DNA from: Rhea pennata
Lineage: Eukaryota; Chordata; Aves; Rheiformes; Rheidae
Assembly (NCBI RefSeq): GCF_028389875.1
Contig: NC_084678.1
Location: 15,778,899 to 15,842,898 of the forward strand
Length of the DNA stretch: 64,000 bases
Direction: 5' to 3'
Program-made: the position numbers and the translations under genes
Notes under the pieces: generated by a model
The model's input: the letters and a program-made list of their open reading frames with translations, nothing else
Databases searched by the model: none
What the model was told of the DNA's origin: nothing
Shown: one piece after another, positions 40,601 to 51,830 of the stretch
Position numbering within the stretch: position 1 is the first letter of the stretch
Layout of the letters: the number at the start of each line of letters is the position of its first letter

Positions 40601-42554
40601 CATTGATAGCTGTATGCTCACTACTTTACAGATCCGGTGAGGAATTGGGAATTGCAGTTTCTTCCTCTTCTGGATCAGTTTTCTGTAGTGCAGAATATCC
40701 TGCAGATGGGCTTTGACCCCACCTTGGTGGCTGACCTGGTAGAGAACAAGTACATGCTGACTGGGACTTACTACCTTTCTGAGTCTGAACTGATTTCTGA
40801 TCTGCTTCAGACAGACTGGGAAGGGACCAACAGTGCAGAAGAAAGCAGAGGTATGCTTGACTTGCCCACCTGTGTTCTTGGTGGTTGTCTATCCTCTTAT
40901 TCACCTAATCTTGAGCACTGTTGTGGACTTGTCTTGTGGGTCTGCATTTTCTCTTCCTAGCCTGGAATTCAGTGTAGCAAGTACCCAAGCTTGACTTTCT
41001 CTGAGAGGCTACAGAATGAGATTCTGCTTTCATGATGCCTGAAGAGGCTGCAAGTACTGGAGTACTAGTAATTTTATCCGTCTTCGGTAGGGTGTGATGT
41101 AGATCTTTGCTCTTTGCTGCTGCTCTTAAAGGAGCTGGCAGCTCACTTTGTGGAGGCTTATCCGTAAATTCAGGTCTGTTGGTGCAGACAGATAGACATA
41201 GGCAGTTGTCTGAAGGAAGGCTTCTAGGGTAAATGCATGCTCCAAGCCTATTTAAAGTTGAACTCAGGGCTTGGTCAAATAGTAGTTTTCCATTTGTTTG
41301 GATAGTGTACATTCCTAACTTACCTGCATCTGTGTTATCTGTTCCACAGAGTCTATTTGCTGAATGAATTTATTTGAAGCTAATAATTTTCCACGTTTCT
41401 ACTTCTTTCTTCTGGTAGCGAGCCTGCTTTCCAAAGCTCTTGTCTCTGTGACAGTCTACCACTTTAGCTGTGTCAAGGCCAAAATAAAACAGTTCCCACC
41501 AAACTGAGGGAGTGATTAAATTGTAGCACCAGAGCAGGAATGAGCCAGCTGATGTTTCCCACTATTCAGTAGAACTTAAACCAGGTTCTCTGAGCAGAGA
41601 ATGTAATGAGAACATGTATGTTAATCTCCTTACCAGGATGTGAGAGCATCAGCTTGGCCAGGTTATGTGTGGGGTTGGCAGCTCTGTAAAGGTGTGTGTT
41701 CTGAGGTTAGTGGAAACAGAGGACATTACTTCTTCAAGCACAGCACTGTCTGAAGAGGAAAGGGGTGGCACTTAATGTGATCTTCCTTCCTGTTTATACA
41801 GACCGTGTTCAGAGAGAGACTGAAACATCGTGTTCAAGAGAAGAAATACAACCCGTGCAACAGAAGGAATCAGGTGTACTGGAGTGCCAGTGGTGGGGAA
41901 ATTAGGCCAAAACTAGGACAGCTCTTATGGCAGCAATATTAATGCTTACTATGTTAATTTGTCAATCCTGAAAAGCAATGTATTCTAGTTTGCCTTGTGA
42001 CTGAACATTATTTATTCAGGAATTGGGGTTCTGCTGTGAAAGACTGATATTGCAAATCTGGCTTACCAGGGTTAAGTTGCATTATTTAGTGTAATGATGT
42101 TGATACCTTCTTACCTACCTGGTCCCACATGTGTGTATGAATGTGGAAGTGAGTCTAGAAGAGCTGTGGGGTTTTTTCAACTTGAAAGAAATTGCCTGAG
42201 AATAGCACTTTTGCCACTTTCAGTTGCTGAACAAAATGATGAGCAAGCTGCAGGAATACATGACTTTCAGATCATAGGATTGTCACTCTGGAATAATTGT
42301 ATTGCTAACACTGGACTCTTTTTTTTTTTTTTCTTTTTTCCCTTGTTAAAGAGGAGACTCCATTGAGCACAGAAGAGCAGCTCAGACGCTTGCAGGAGGA
42401 GAGGATGTGCAAAGTGTGCATGGACAGAGATGTGTCTGTTGTCTTTGTTCCTTGTGGTCACCTGGTAGCATGCGCAGAATGTGCCTTCAACTTGAGACTG
42501 TGTCCTATCTGCAGAGCTGTCATCCGGGGAAGTGTGAGGACTTTCATGTCCTGA
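35641..42554 (+). CDS. BIRC7: Baculoviral IAP repeat-containing protein 7 (livin), seven coding exons (complete)
   Basis: Inhibitor of apoptosis and RING E3 ligase that binds caspases and Smac-like IAP-binding peptides (family knowledge). Joining 35641-36160, 38268-38367, 39597-39678, 39778-39823, 40632-40850, 41802-41873 and 42352-42554 gives 413 residues with consistent phases and GT-AG introns. BIR-A spans residues 28-95 (zinc ligands C64, C67, H84, C91) and BIR-B 145-212 (C181, C184, H201, C208; groove [11 protein letters not shown]). A UBA-like domain covers about 263-310 (MGF at 275-277) and a C3HC4 RING 366-400, with C-terminus SVRTFMS. The RING and BIR-B match human BIRC7 closely, and the place between YTHDF1 and NKAIN4 confirms orthology. 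Human livin has one BIR and no UBA, so this copy keeps a fuller architecture. The ATG has a strong context (AAC ATG G) just after an acceptor-like AACAG. Confidence 0.95.
37575..37602. repeat. Poly(T) tract in BIRC7 intron 1
   Basis: About 28 uninterrupted T residues. Confidence 0.9.
38268..38367 (+). CDS. BIRC7: BIRC7 coding exon 2 (zinc-binding core of BIR-B)
   Basis: Acceptor TTTCCAG and donor GTAACT. Encodes [12 protein letters not shown] and [13 protein letters not shown], including the first three zinc ligands and the peptide-binding groove. Confidence 0.96.
39597..39678 (+). CDS. BIRC7: BIRC7 coding exon 3 (end of BIR-B)
   Basis: Acceptor CTCATAG and donor GTGAGT. Encodes [18 protein letters not shown], close to human CQFLLRSKGRDFVHSVQE, and supplies the last zinc-binding cysteine, C208. 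Confidence 0.95.
39778..39823 (+). CDS. BIRC7: BIRC7 coding exon 4 (46-nt microexon)
   Basis: Acceptor ATTTTCAG and donor GTTGGT. Encodes the linker [15 protein letters not shown] and keeps the phase between its neighbours, supporting its reality despite its size. Confidence 0.85.
40034..40068. repeat. (CA)n microsatellite in BIRC7 intron 4
   Basis: About 17 CA units with one CT interruption, preceded by GTGTGTAT so that the flank can pair with it. Confidence 0.9.
40632..40850 (+). CDS. BIRC7: BIRC7 coding exon 5 (UBA-like domain)
   Basis: Acceptor ACTTTACAG and donor GTATGC. Encodes the segment around [19 protein letters not shown] and LISDLLQ, which fits the UBA domain of cIAP/XIAP-type proteins. 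Human BIRC7 lacks an equivalent. Confidence 0.92.
41802..41873 (+). CDS. BIRC7: BIRC7 coding exon 6 (linker)
   Basis: Acceptor GTTTATACAG and donor GTGTAC. Encodes 24 hydrophilic residues ([20 protein letters not shown] and onward) joining UBA and RING; phase 1 on both sides, consistent with neighbours. Confidence 0.85.
42352..42554 (+). CDS. BIRC7: BIRC7 coding exon 7 (RING finger and stop)
   Basis: After a long pyrimidine tract and GTTAAAG acceptor. [18 protein letters not shown] begins the C-terminal RING, with metal ligands C366, C369, C381, H383, C387, C390, C397 and C400. It ends VRTFMS then TGA, like human VRTFLS. Confidence 0.97.
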
Positions 42555-43635
42555 AGCATGAGGTACTTAAGATGAAAGATAGTCTATAAAATCCATCATA
42601 ATGCAGCGGATGAACAAAACAAGTAAATAGTTCAACTGATGCTGGAGCAATCTTATTTGCAGGGTAGCTTGGCCTAAATGCAGGCATTCAGCAAATTTGA
42701 GTGTGTTCGTCTGCATAGTGCCTACAGTGAGAGCTGCTGATACGTTGTACTCTTACTGACCTTGCTGGAAGTTTGCTCCAGAGAAATTCTGCTATTTTTT
42801 TCTTTACCCACCAAAAATAAGACTTCTGTTGATTATCCTCCTCTGAAGTCTTGCATATTCAAATGAACCTCAGCTCTGTGTTGAAATCAAGGACAGTTTT
42901 CAGTGGACTGTCTGATTCTTTCTTCCATTTAGCAGTTGCTTACAGATGATGAAAATAATTAGCTTATCCTTCTTGGGTTGATGTCTTCCCTCCATAAGTC
43001 TAAGTAAAAACTAGACTATTTTTATAACAGACACATTCCTCTGAAGCTAAAATACTGAGCAGCATGGGGAAGCAGTGGGTGGCTTTTGTTTCTTTTTGTT
43101 CTGAGCTCTTTGCTGTGAGGGGGAAGAGGATTGGACAAGTGAAACCATAAAAGAGGAGTTGTCTTGTTGAAATGTTACCAACTGAGGAATGTTTCAATAA
43201 TATCTAAATTTACATAATTAAGTGAAAACTCTAATCTGTTTGTAGAAATTTTTTTTCCCCTCCAACCTCTGTTGTCAGCCTAATGACCTTCCTCACTAGA
43301 CAGAAGGTGAAAGACTTTGATCTGGGTTACTGGATAATCTCCTGCAAGTTTTCTTGTAAAGCCTCTTCCCTAGCTGTTGGAGACTATATCCTTCTGCTAA
43401 GAGATAGCTATGGAAACTTACTTTTTTAAGGACTTCTGTTTTCTGGCTAAACTTATGATTTAGTTCAAATGTGGTATTTTATGTAGCACACTTCCCCCCC
43501 TCCCCCCCAAACACCCCCAAAAAAGTTTGTCAATAACATAGCCTTTAATAGGTTTACTGGCTGCAGGGGAAAGAATGTATGTTTTTAAAAACATAAGTGC
43601 TCTATTCTACTGAATAAAAGGTTTTTCTTTATCTT
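42555..43635 (+). other. BIRC7: BIRC7 3' UTR (inferred)
   Basis: About 1.1 kb from the stop codon to just past the first well-placed AATAAA; the true 3' end is inferred. Confidence 0.6.
43613..43618 (+). terminator. BIRC7: BIRC7 polyadenylation signal
   Basis: Canonical AATAAA followed closely by a U-rich stretch (GGTTTTTCTTTAT), as expected for a cleavage site. Confidence 0.65.
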
Positions 43636-46600
43636 ATGGAGGTCTAAGTATCTGATACTAGTATAATGCCCTACTTGGGAGGGAGAGAATCATAAGATGC
43701 ATGAGAGGCATCAGGCAGTAGATAGCTGAACCTCCATCCTTCCGTGCTAGGTAGGCATGGGTGAAGGAAGCAACGGATTTTTACCATCCATTAGTGATTT
43801 CCTTGGGAGCCAACAGTAGAGTGGGTAGGGGGAGTGTGCCCAAACTCTTCAACTGTGAAAGAAGGGAAATGTCTCTAACTTGTGCAAGCTTCTTGACGAG
43901 CACTTGAGTCCCAAGTGATGCCTGTCCCCAACAGAGGGCACTCTTAACTTGGCAATAAGGGAACCACTTGAAAAAGAGCAATTGAAGGTTTTGCTCTCTT
44001 ATGGCACAAGAAATGCAAAGGACTGGGGGTTGGTACCCTAACAAAATATGATATTACAGACTTGCAGTACATGTAGGTATAGCACAAACAGCCAGGAAGA
44101 AGGGATGTGAGAGCATGAAAGATGGATGCTGCTGCTATCAAAAAACAGGGGAAGTAATTAAGTGTGGAATTGGATTCCAGGATTCCTAGTAGTTCATCTT
44201 TTCCCCACTGCTCTTTCCCCCCCCCCCCCCCCCACTTGTACTGGGCTTGAATTAAGGCATTCTAACTGATAATATTTATTATGTGCTTACCTTAACCTTT
44301 ATTTTACTTCCAGTAGAAGATTCTTATCTCTGTACCCTATAGGACAGAAAGTGATTCTGAAGCTACCAGATAATGGCATGTGTATTAATTGACCCTTAGT
44401 GGTATATATCAAAGCCAAGAGATATGTTAAGTCCATAGTTCTAGAGATATGGATACTTAATCTCCCTTACAGTACCTAGAAGGTGGTCTTTGTAAATATG
44501 TCATCAAAGCTCAGTCAATTTGAGAGGCATTGTGTTAAAAATGTGTAGACCTGAAAATAATTTGAATTTCTTTTGACTTCATATTGCTACTGACAATAAT
44601 TCCTTTCTGAACTGACTAGTGAAATAATTTGGCTGTTCAGCACAGATAGTGGACAAAGCATGGGTTTGGTTTTGATTTTTTTTTTTTTTTTTTTTGCACT
44701 CAACAAGGCCAACATAGTATCTTATGGACAACATATCTCTCTTCAACAGCCTTCCTTCTGAGAAGAAAAGAATTCTCATTAAAACAGAAATGTAAAGTCA
44801 GTGTTTTCTAATTGGGAAAGAGAAGATTAATCTCCAGATAAATGGAATTTGTTTTTTCTGAACAGTCTACCTAGAGCATGTTTGTTCTCATTCCTTTTTC
44901 TGCCCCTCCAGAGAATGTCAGATAGGCATCTATGAATGAGTGTAATGCATGAAAGAACCGGGCCAAAAAGGAGGTAAAAAGTGCCAAGTAACTGTACCTA
45001 CACTGCTGTGCATGTTGTCAAATGGCACAGTGGCTTGTATCCTGCTGTTAACAAAACTCATTTTTTGGAGTGGCACACTATTGACCAATATGGGAGGCAG
45101 CTAGTTTTGTCAGGCAGATTTCTTTCAAAGAGGGCTGTGCTTTTTCTTCATCAAGTGATGAAACGGATGGCAAGGCTGCTGCCATGTCAGCTATCCTTTT
45201 AGGTATGTACTCAGTCAGAAGCTGTGGCTCCTACTGGTAGAGAGAAGGAAAACTAACCTTACAAGAAATTCACTTAAAACAACACCCGGTCAGAATGCAA
45301 AGTTTCAGGTGGCTCTTGGCATCTTGAGGGGAAAAAATGCACAGAAACAGTACATGTTCTCTTACTGCTCATACTTCTAGTATTACAAAAAATTATTTTG
45401 CCTCCTGGATCCTTTGGAAGGGGACAAAGAAAGGTACCTTACTCAGTCGTTGACTTAAGCACTTAATGTTTTTATTTCTTTAATCCTTCCCTCACACTTT
45501 GCTTCCCCGGTATGGCTTCAGGCCTGACTCTTCTGAAAAGCATTGTTCAAAAATCCCAAATAATCTTAAACTGATTAGGCAAGACAAAGAATTACAACAG
45601 CACTTCAGAATATACCAGCCAAAGAGTAACAGAGATGGCTGTACAAATGTTCTTTTCCCACTTGTCACTTATATGCTGGGAGATGTGGCTATCAGAACTG
45701 GTATGTTTTCTTTTTCCCCCAATTAATTACTGCTGCTCATTAATGCAACTTAATTACACTTATTCCTTGTTTGCGCCTTTCCTCTAAATTATCCTTTAAA
45801 AAAAAAAAAAACAAAAAAAAAAACAAAAAAAACCAAACCTTCCAGAAGGGTGTTGTCAGGCCTGCATATGGAATAAGTGTGGCTGCCTGATGAGGAAAGC
45901 AGGTACAACAGGTCTATGATCCATGAAGAACTAGGCATTTTCCAATGTCCTGCTGCAGGTATCAGTCGTGTATATGGCTACATCAATGTTAAGTTAATGT
46001 AAATGAGCAAACTCAGAGTAAGTTACAGCTACTTTGAGGTTGGCTTGGCATGTTGAAAGGAGGCTAAGCTCCATGCTGAGTGAAGATCTGGTGCTCATAC
46101 TAGATTTTAGCGGTTCAGTGTTGTAGCAGTTAGGTCACACACAGATCACCGAAATCCAGGACAAATTCCTCTTGCTGAGGAGTCCATCACTTATAATGAT
46201 TAGAGAATGAGGAAGAGAATGTTGGATGAGAGAAACCATTAAAAAAAAAAAAAAAAAGGAAGAGCGTTTGACTATAACTTAGAAAAGAAACAAAGATGTG
46301 GAGGGCATTAAAAAGAACCCCTGAAATGTAAATAGCCCCCACCTAGTATTATACAGGCAGGGAGGAGATGAGGTTGTGTTAGGGGATATAGGCTCATTTC
46401 AGAATAAGGAGAAAGGAAAGGTGAAGAAACTAACTGCAGAACTTCTGAAGTGTCCCAGGGTGATATGCAGCACTTCCTCCTTTATGGATCCATGGCGGAA
46501 GGAAGCAGCTCCTACTTGAACTGTGTCCCTTGAGAGAGGCTTCCAGCGGGCTTGTTCTGCCTCAGCCTTCAGGCCCATGCCACTTGTTGGCTAGAATGAT

Positions 46601-49600
46601 CAGACTGTGATAGGCATGGTTTGTCAGGGCACCCACAGATCTTAAAGACAAACCATGTGGCTGTTCTTCAATGTACATTCATTGCATTTGAAAAGAAAAC
46701 AAGAAACAAAAAATGGAATTGAGTTCACCATTCTGCATTTCCTCTGCCTCAGATCCAGGCTGCAAGGATTGTTTCCTGCAGCACCTTTGATGGTGGAGTG
46801 CAAGCTTTATCCATTCTCTGCATCCTCCTTATTTATGCAGGCCTGTAGAAAGAAGGTGGAGGTAGGGAATCAATCTGGAGCAAGTAGTAAATTTTTTTAC
46901 TTAAAATAACAGAAATGATGTGGAAATAATGAAGACAAAACTTTCTTTTGTAAGTAGAATTGACTGCAGATGAAAAACAGGATTGAAGATCAGATGTAAT
47001 GTGGTTAAGTAGTCTTCAAGTCTAGAAAGAATATTATGCATATAATGGACCTGAATATACTGCAGTTAGACTAAAGAAAGGTCTAAACCATAGTGTTAGA
47101 TCCATGCATCCCCAGCCTTTGGAGCTGCATAAAATTTGGAATTTTAGAAGCTGGGAATTATCTCTGGAATAAAATAACCTCTTGAAATTGTGGTGATGTG
47201 CTTTTTGTTGTAGATGCAGTATAAGCAGATTACTTTTGTAGCTAGCAGTAAAGATGAGTGAATGTTTTCAGCTGAAACATCACCTCATAAGCATGCAGCT
47301 TCAGGTTGACCAAAAGAGTTTGCAAATTCATGTTGATGTTCAGCAAATTGTTTGTTTGGGAAAAAAGTCTACCTAGAAAGAAAAGCAGAAGTGTTTTGTT
47401 TTCAAAAGTGAGTTTTTTTTTTTTCCCCATTGATGTTAGTTTCCTTTGCAAACTATTCTGCTCATTAAACAAAAACTTGAAAAAAAAAATCAATCCAAAA
47501 GAAATTTTTTCTCCCCCTCCCCCAGTGCTTCACTTTGGATTTTGAGCTGAAGATTTTTTTTTATTTGCATGCTAGTACCTATCAGTTGCCAGTTGATCTA
47601 TTGAAGAACCTACTTTCAACCAATAAGGGGATGACTTTTATGGGTTTTAGTCCTTTAATACTCCATGCTCACAGCTGTTTCACACCTTTGGCCAGCAGGC
47701 AAACTGCACTACAAAAGAACTGATTAGGGAACATTAAAGTGAGCAATTGCCAAGTGGAACCTTAGATCATTCAGTCAACCAATAGCTCCTGTTGCTAATG
47801 TCAGGCCTAAAGTCTACAGCTGGTAAAAGTCAGAGCCTGTGTCCTCTTCCAAATGGTAGAGCTGAAGAAAACAGTCAGAGAAACTGGCTATATGTGATGA
47901 AATTAAAGCTCTTTGAACATCCTTTCACATTAATATGTTAAATGTGCTAGATTGCAGTAAGTACTAAGGAGAGAAACTTCACAACTGTGCAATTCTCTGC
48001 TTGGTTTTATATATGAAATGTTCAAATGGTGCTGGACCTATTGCCTATCTCTCTACCCTTTAAATAAACCTAGGCTACTTATTGTCACCCAGCAGGTTCT
48101 TGCTTTAGCACTAAATCAAGTAGAAAAATATGATTTAAGACTATTCTGCTTTACAATTAAGATTACACAGCACCTTTTTTTTGAAACAAATTCAGAGAAT
48201 GATATTCTCAGTCAAAAAGTGAATGGATTTAGCAGGCTGGAAGTGATGACAAGTTATGATCTGGCAAGTATTTCAGGATACTTGGAGATAAAAGCTTTAG
48301 TCAGAACCTTCAATGTAGTGCTGGTTAACTCTTGGAGGCTACTACTGCAAGGATGCCTCCTTCTTTAAAATGAGAGGTCTATTACCACCACCAAGAAAAA
48401 AAGCAAGCCTGAGCAGATGTCCTTTCCTGTGTAGCCAAAGAGGAGACAGGCTTGCAAACAGTTATGGCCTGAAGTTAAGCTTTAGCTGATTGAAAGTAAG
48501 AATTCAGCCTCTCCTTCCTGAAAACTCAGGGGGAATGTGCTGTCTGTTGGGCTCAGGAGAATATGAATTCAGTTTTCAATAACTGAGTATTAGCCTTTGG
48601 TTAGGTACTTTGGCCTAGAAATGCACACTGGTAACTTTACCATACTTCCTCTCAAGATTCCCTGTATATTATTGATAAAGGTAACAGTTAGTCCAGTGCC
48701 TTGGCTGGGAAGCAGCAGTGAGATTAATGGCAACTCTTCTAAACAGTAAAGTTTCAAACAATTTTTCCATGCTCTGAGTCTGTTAATTTCTATTTCAAGT
48801 CACAAATTTATCACAACTAAAAACCTCTGGAGTCAACAAAATGTAAAACAGAAGCAATTGTAGAATCTGAAATAGAAATAATTGTATTTTAGAAATCATT
48901 GTTGCAGTGCAAGTCTTGGAGTTGCTACTTGAGATGAAACATTTTAATTGTGCCTTTGTAAGCAACAGTACAAAAATATCAGTTGGATTTTTTTTTTCTT
49001 AAGAAAATTTACCAGCTGATAACCACTGAAGAGGGTTACCAAGGGAGACAGGAGTTGCCATTTGAAATCTTTGAACTGTGACAGAACATTTAAAACAGCT
49101 CAGATGCTTTGGCCTTGATACAGAGGTTATGGGGGTGGGTCTCAGGCTTAGACTATGCAAGTTAGTCTAGCTCAACATCCTTGTTCTATGGGGCCTAAAG
49201 AGTGATGAAGATTCAGTGTTTGGAGAGATAAGGAAGAGGGATAAGGGGAATATGCATGTGGGGACAAGGGAAAGGGCATATTAGGAGAGGAAGGAAGGAG
49301 ATCTCATCAGAAAAGGACAGATAAAACAGGAGTGATGGGGATAATCCCATTAGACAAGCAATAAATGAAAGTGATCCTGTTAGAGAGAAGGAGGGTTGTG
49401 GCAACAAGGCAAGGCTGTTATCAGGAGAGCAGTTGCCTGTTGACAAGGGGGGAATGCCATCCTAAAATGAAAAATGACAGCTCGGTATTGCTGTCTGCCC
49501 TGACTTAGTAGTTTCAGAATGAATTTGATTTCATTCTAGGCTTCTTCCAACAAAAAACAGAAAAGACAAAGTGTATGTTCCTGATTCCTAGCTGCTCTTA

Positions 49601-51741
49601 ACATTTAAATTTGAAAGAAGTTGGATGTTTTTATTGTTTTGCATCTTCTTGAACAGAGTATAAAGAAAGAAAATCCCTTCAGTCATCACGAAATTGTTTT
49701 CGCAGCAGGACAACAGAGGCATCTGGCACTCGGTGCACCAGACGCAAAACTCTGCAGCAGCACCATTAGGTGAGACTCCTCCTACTTGGTCATCAGCTGC
49801 TCCTCTCACTTCTGCTCATGCATATAGAAGAAACACAAGAACTAAGCTGGAATAAGCAAAAATAACTTTTTGATGGTTGCTGTGAAATTTATAGAGGGTT
49901 GCCTTATCTACTGCTCAGCAGCTGTTTTTACCTCCAGTTAGCCAGGAAAAAATATTATATTGTGCAGACAAAAGCTATCAGTACCTGAGTGATTCTCTGA
50001 AGAATAGGAGTGAAGAGTGACAGAATGACCTGTGCACTTTATTAGTAGCTTATCATCTTAATGAGCACCTTGTAGGGAAGTCTTACATTACCAGCTTCTG
50101 TTCATATTATGATCACTCTATAGAGAAAACTTAATATATTAAGTACTAGCTTCTTTTACAGACAAAACTATCACTTTAAAAGAAAAGCAGCCTAAATCCT
50201 GTACTGTAAAAGTGTAGTGATATTTCTTCCCTACACAGCTGTGTCAAGATAGTAAATCAGAGAACTGCCTGAAGCTCCACAGCTTCTGCACACTATGGAA
50301 AATTCCATCCCACCGTGACAAAATGAGAGGGAAATCAATATTTAATCTCCTGTAGCATCCCTCCTAATAATGCTATGGCACCCCCAAACTTACATGGAGT
50401 TTAACTGCTTGGCAGAAATGACTTGTTCTCCGGGACTCATGCTGCAGTGACAGTGTGCAGTAACTCTGTACTGCATTACGGAGGCACATCCGCAAGTCAG
50501 TGTAGGGGCAGTCTTTCTTTTCTAAGCCCTGCTTTTCTCCTCCATCCTCAAATGTTTCTTTTTGGCAAAGCTCTCTAGGAGCGATATTTTCCAGAAAAAA
50601 CAACCTCCCTTGGCAACTGCTCTTAAAAATTTCTGCACCTTGAATTGCCTTTTTGCAGCTTCAATATAAGGAGTATCAGAAATTCAGATCTTACTGCTGC
50701 TTTAAACAGATAATACTGGCCTTTGTGGCTGAGAATCTCATTAAGAACCAGCTTTCAAGTGGACTGCATGAAAGCTCTTGTGGATTCAATAGAGGAAAGG
50801 GATTATCCGAGGGCAGAAGTTGGGATTCAACAATGGGTCTCTATTAGCTGCATGAGGGGAGCTGCTGTGGACAACTCCCCATTCTACTCCCCTCTCTCAT
50901 CTGAGCTCCTGTGGTGGGCCATACACACGCGTCACTGTTCTTGTAAGAACAGGAGCCCAACAAAATGACACCTTCCTGCATACAAACTGTCTAATGCTCC
51001 GTTGAATTAAACTCTTGTGTGTTAGCTTTGTACTCTACAGGTCCCCTAGGAGCGTAAGCAGATACAGGGTGACCTTGCAACCCTGTGCCAGTGATAGAGT
51101 TAGATTTTGTGGTGCCAGCCTGAGAGAGGATTATGGGAGGATGGCACAGATGTGGCCAGGAATCAAAATGATACGGATGCAGAGATCAGAGTTCAGCAGT
51201 GACTGTCTGTGCACAGAACTAAGACAGAGCTTAAGCAACTGTAGAAGTTGCATATATTTTCCATATTCACAGGTCTGTGGTTGAGGCTCTGCTTGATGGA
51301 CTGCAATTCAACCCTGAGATGGAGAATTACATGCTGCGGTTGCTATGGTTTATTCCCAGCAGCCACTGAAGCTGATTCTTCCTTCCCCACAGCTCCTACC
51401 TTTACCCATTTGGGCAGCATTAATTGCTGAAAAGCCTCACTTTGCTTTCACCAAGGGAAAAGTGTCCAGTTGTTTGTCAATAATGCTGTCCTACAGCTGG
51501 CCCAAGTGCTTCCTGTCAGGACAGTGTCATCTAAGTACAGCACCACCACTTCACCCTAGCAGCACAGGGCTGACAAAGGCAGTCTCACCCCTTCCTTTTG
51601 TGTTCTGCTACTTATTTGTGCCCTCCACATCTGGAAAACCTACTGCAGAAATCAACCTGCAAAGGAGGAACAAACCCAAGCCCACGGCACCCTTGAACCA
51701 AACTAAGAGGGATGTGTAGCCTTTAGCACAGGACACAATAC
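43636..51741. other. Interval between BIRC7 and NKAIN4
   Basis: No recognised coding exon. It contains a C-run (44217-44233), poly(T) (44678-44695) and A-rich tracts (45798-45837, 46240-46257). The NKAIN4 3' UTR must begin at its right end; a reverse AATAAA lies at 51349-51354. Confidence 0.5.
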
Positions 51742-51830
51742 TTACAGGTATGTCTGCTTGAACAAAAGGTTGGTGGGCTTTTCATTGACATGGTAGAGAG
51801 GAAATGGATCAAATCCACCAATGAAATCAA
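51742..51830 (-). CDS. NKAIN4: NKAIN4 C-terminal exon
   Basis: Acceptor GATTTTTTTTCAG; encodes [18 protein letters not shown] and then [10 protein letters not shown] followed by TAA. Human ends KQVYLPA. The bases TACCTGTAAGT form a perfect donor overlapping the stop, so the exon may instead be spliced at 51746 to a short final exon not located here. Confidence 0.9.

Larger units (their letters stand above)
36161..42351 (+). other. BIRC7: BIRC7 introns
   Basis: Six introns: 36161-38267, 38368-39596, 39679-39777, 39824-40631, 40851-41801 and 41874-42351. They contain poly(T) 37575-37602, a C-run near 37780-37790, a (CA)n microsatellite at 40034-40068 and poly(A) 40564-40587. No nested gene was recognised. 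Confidence 0.85.

Noticed and set aside
40905-41312. 135-codon open frame, minus strand, in a BIRC7 intron
   Set aside because: No similarity, lies inside an intron on the opposite strand.
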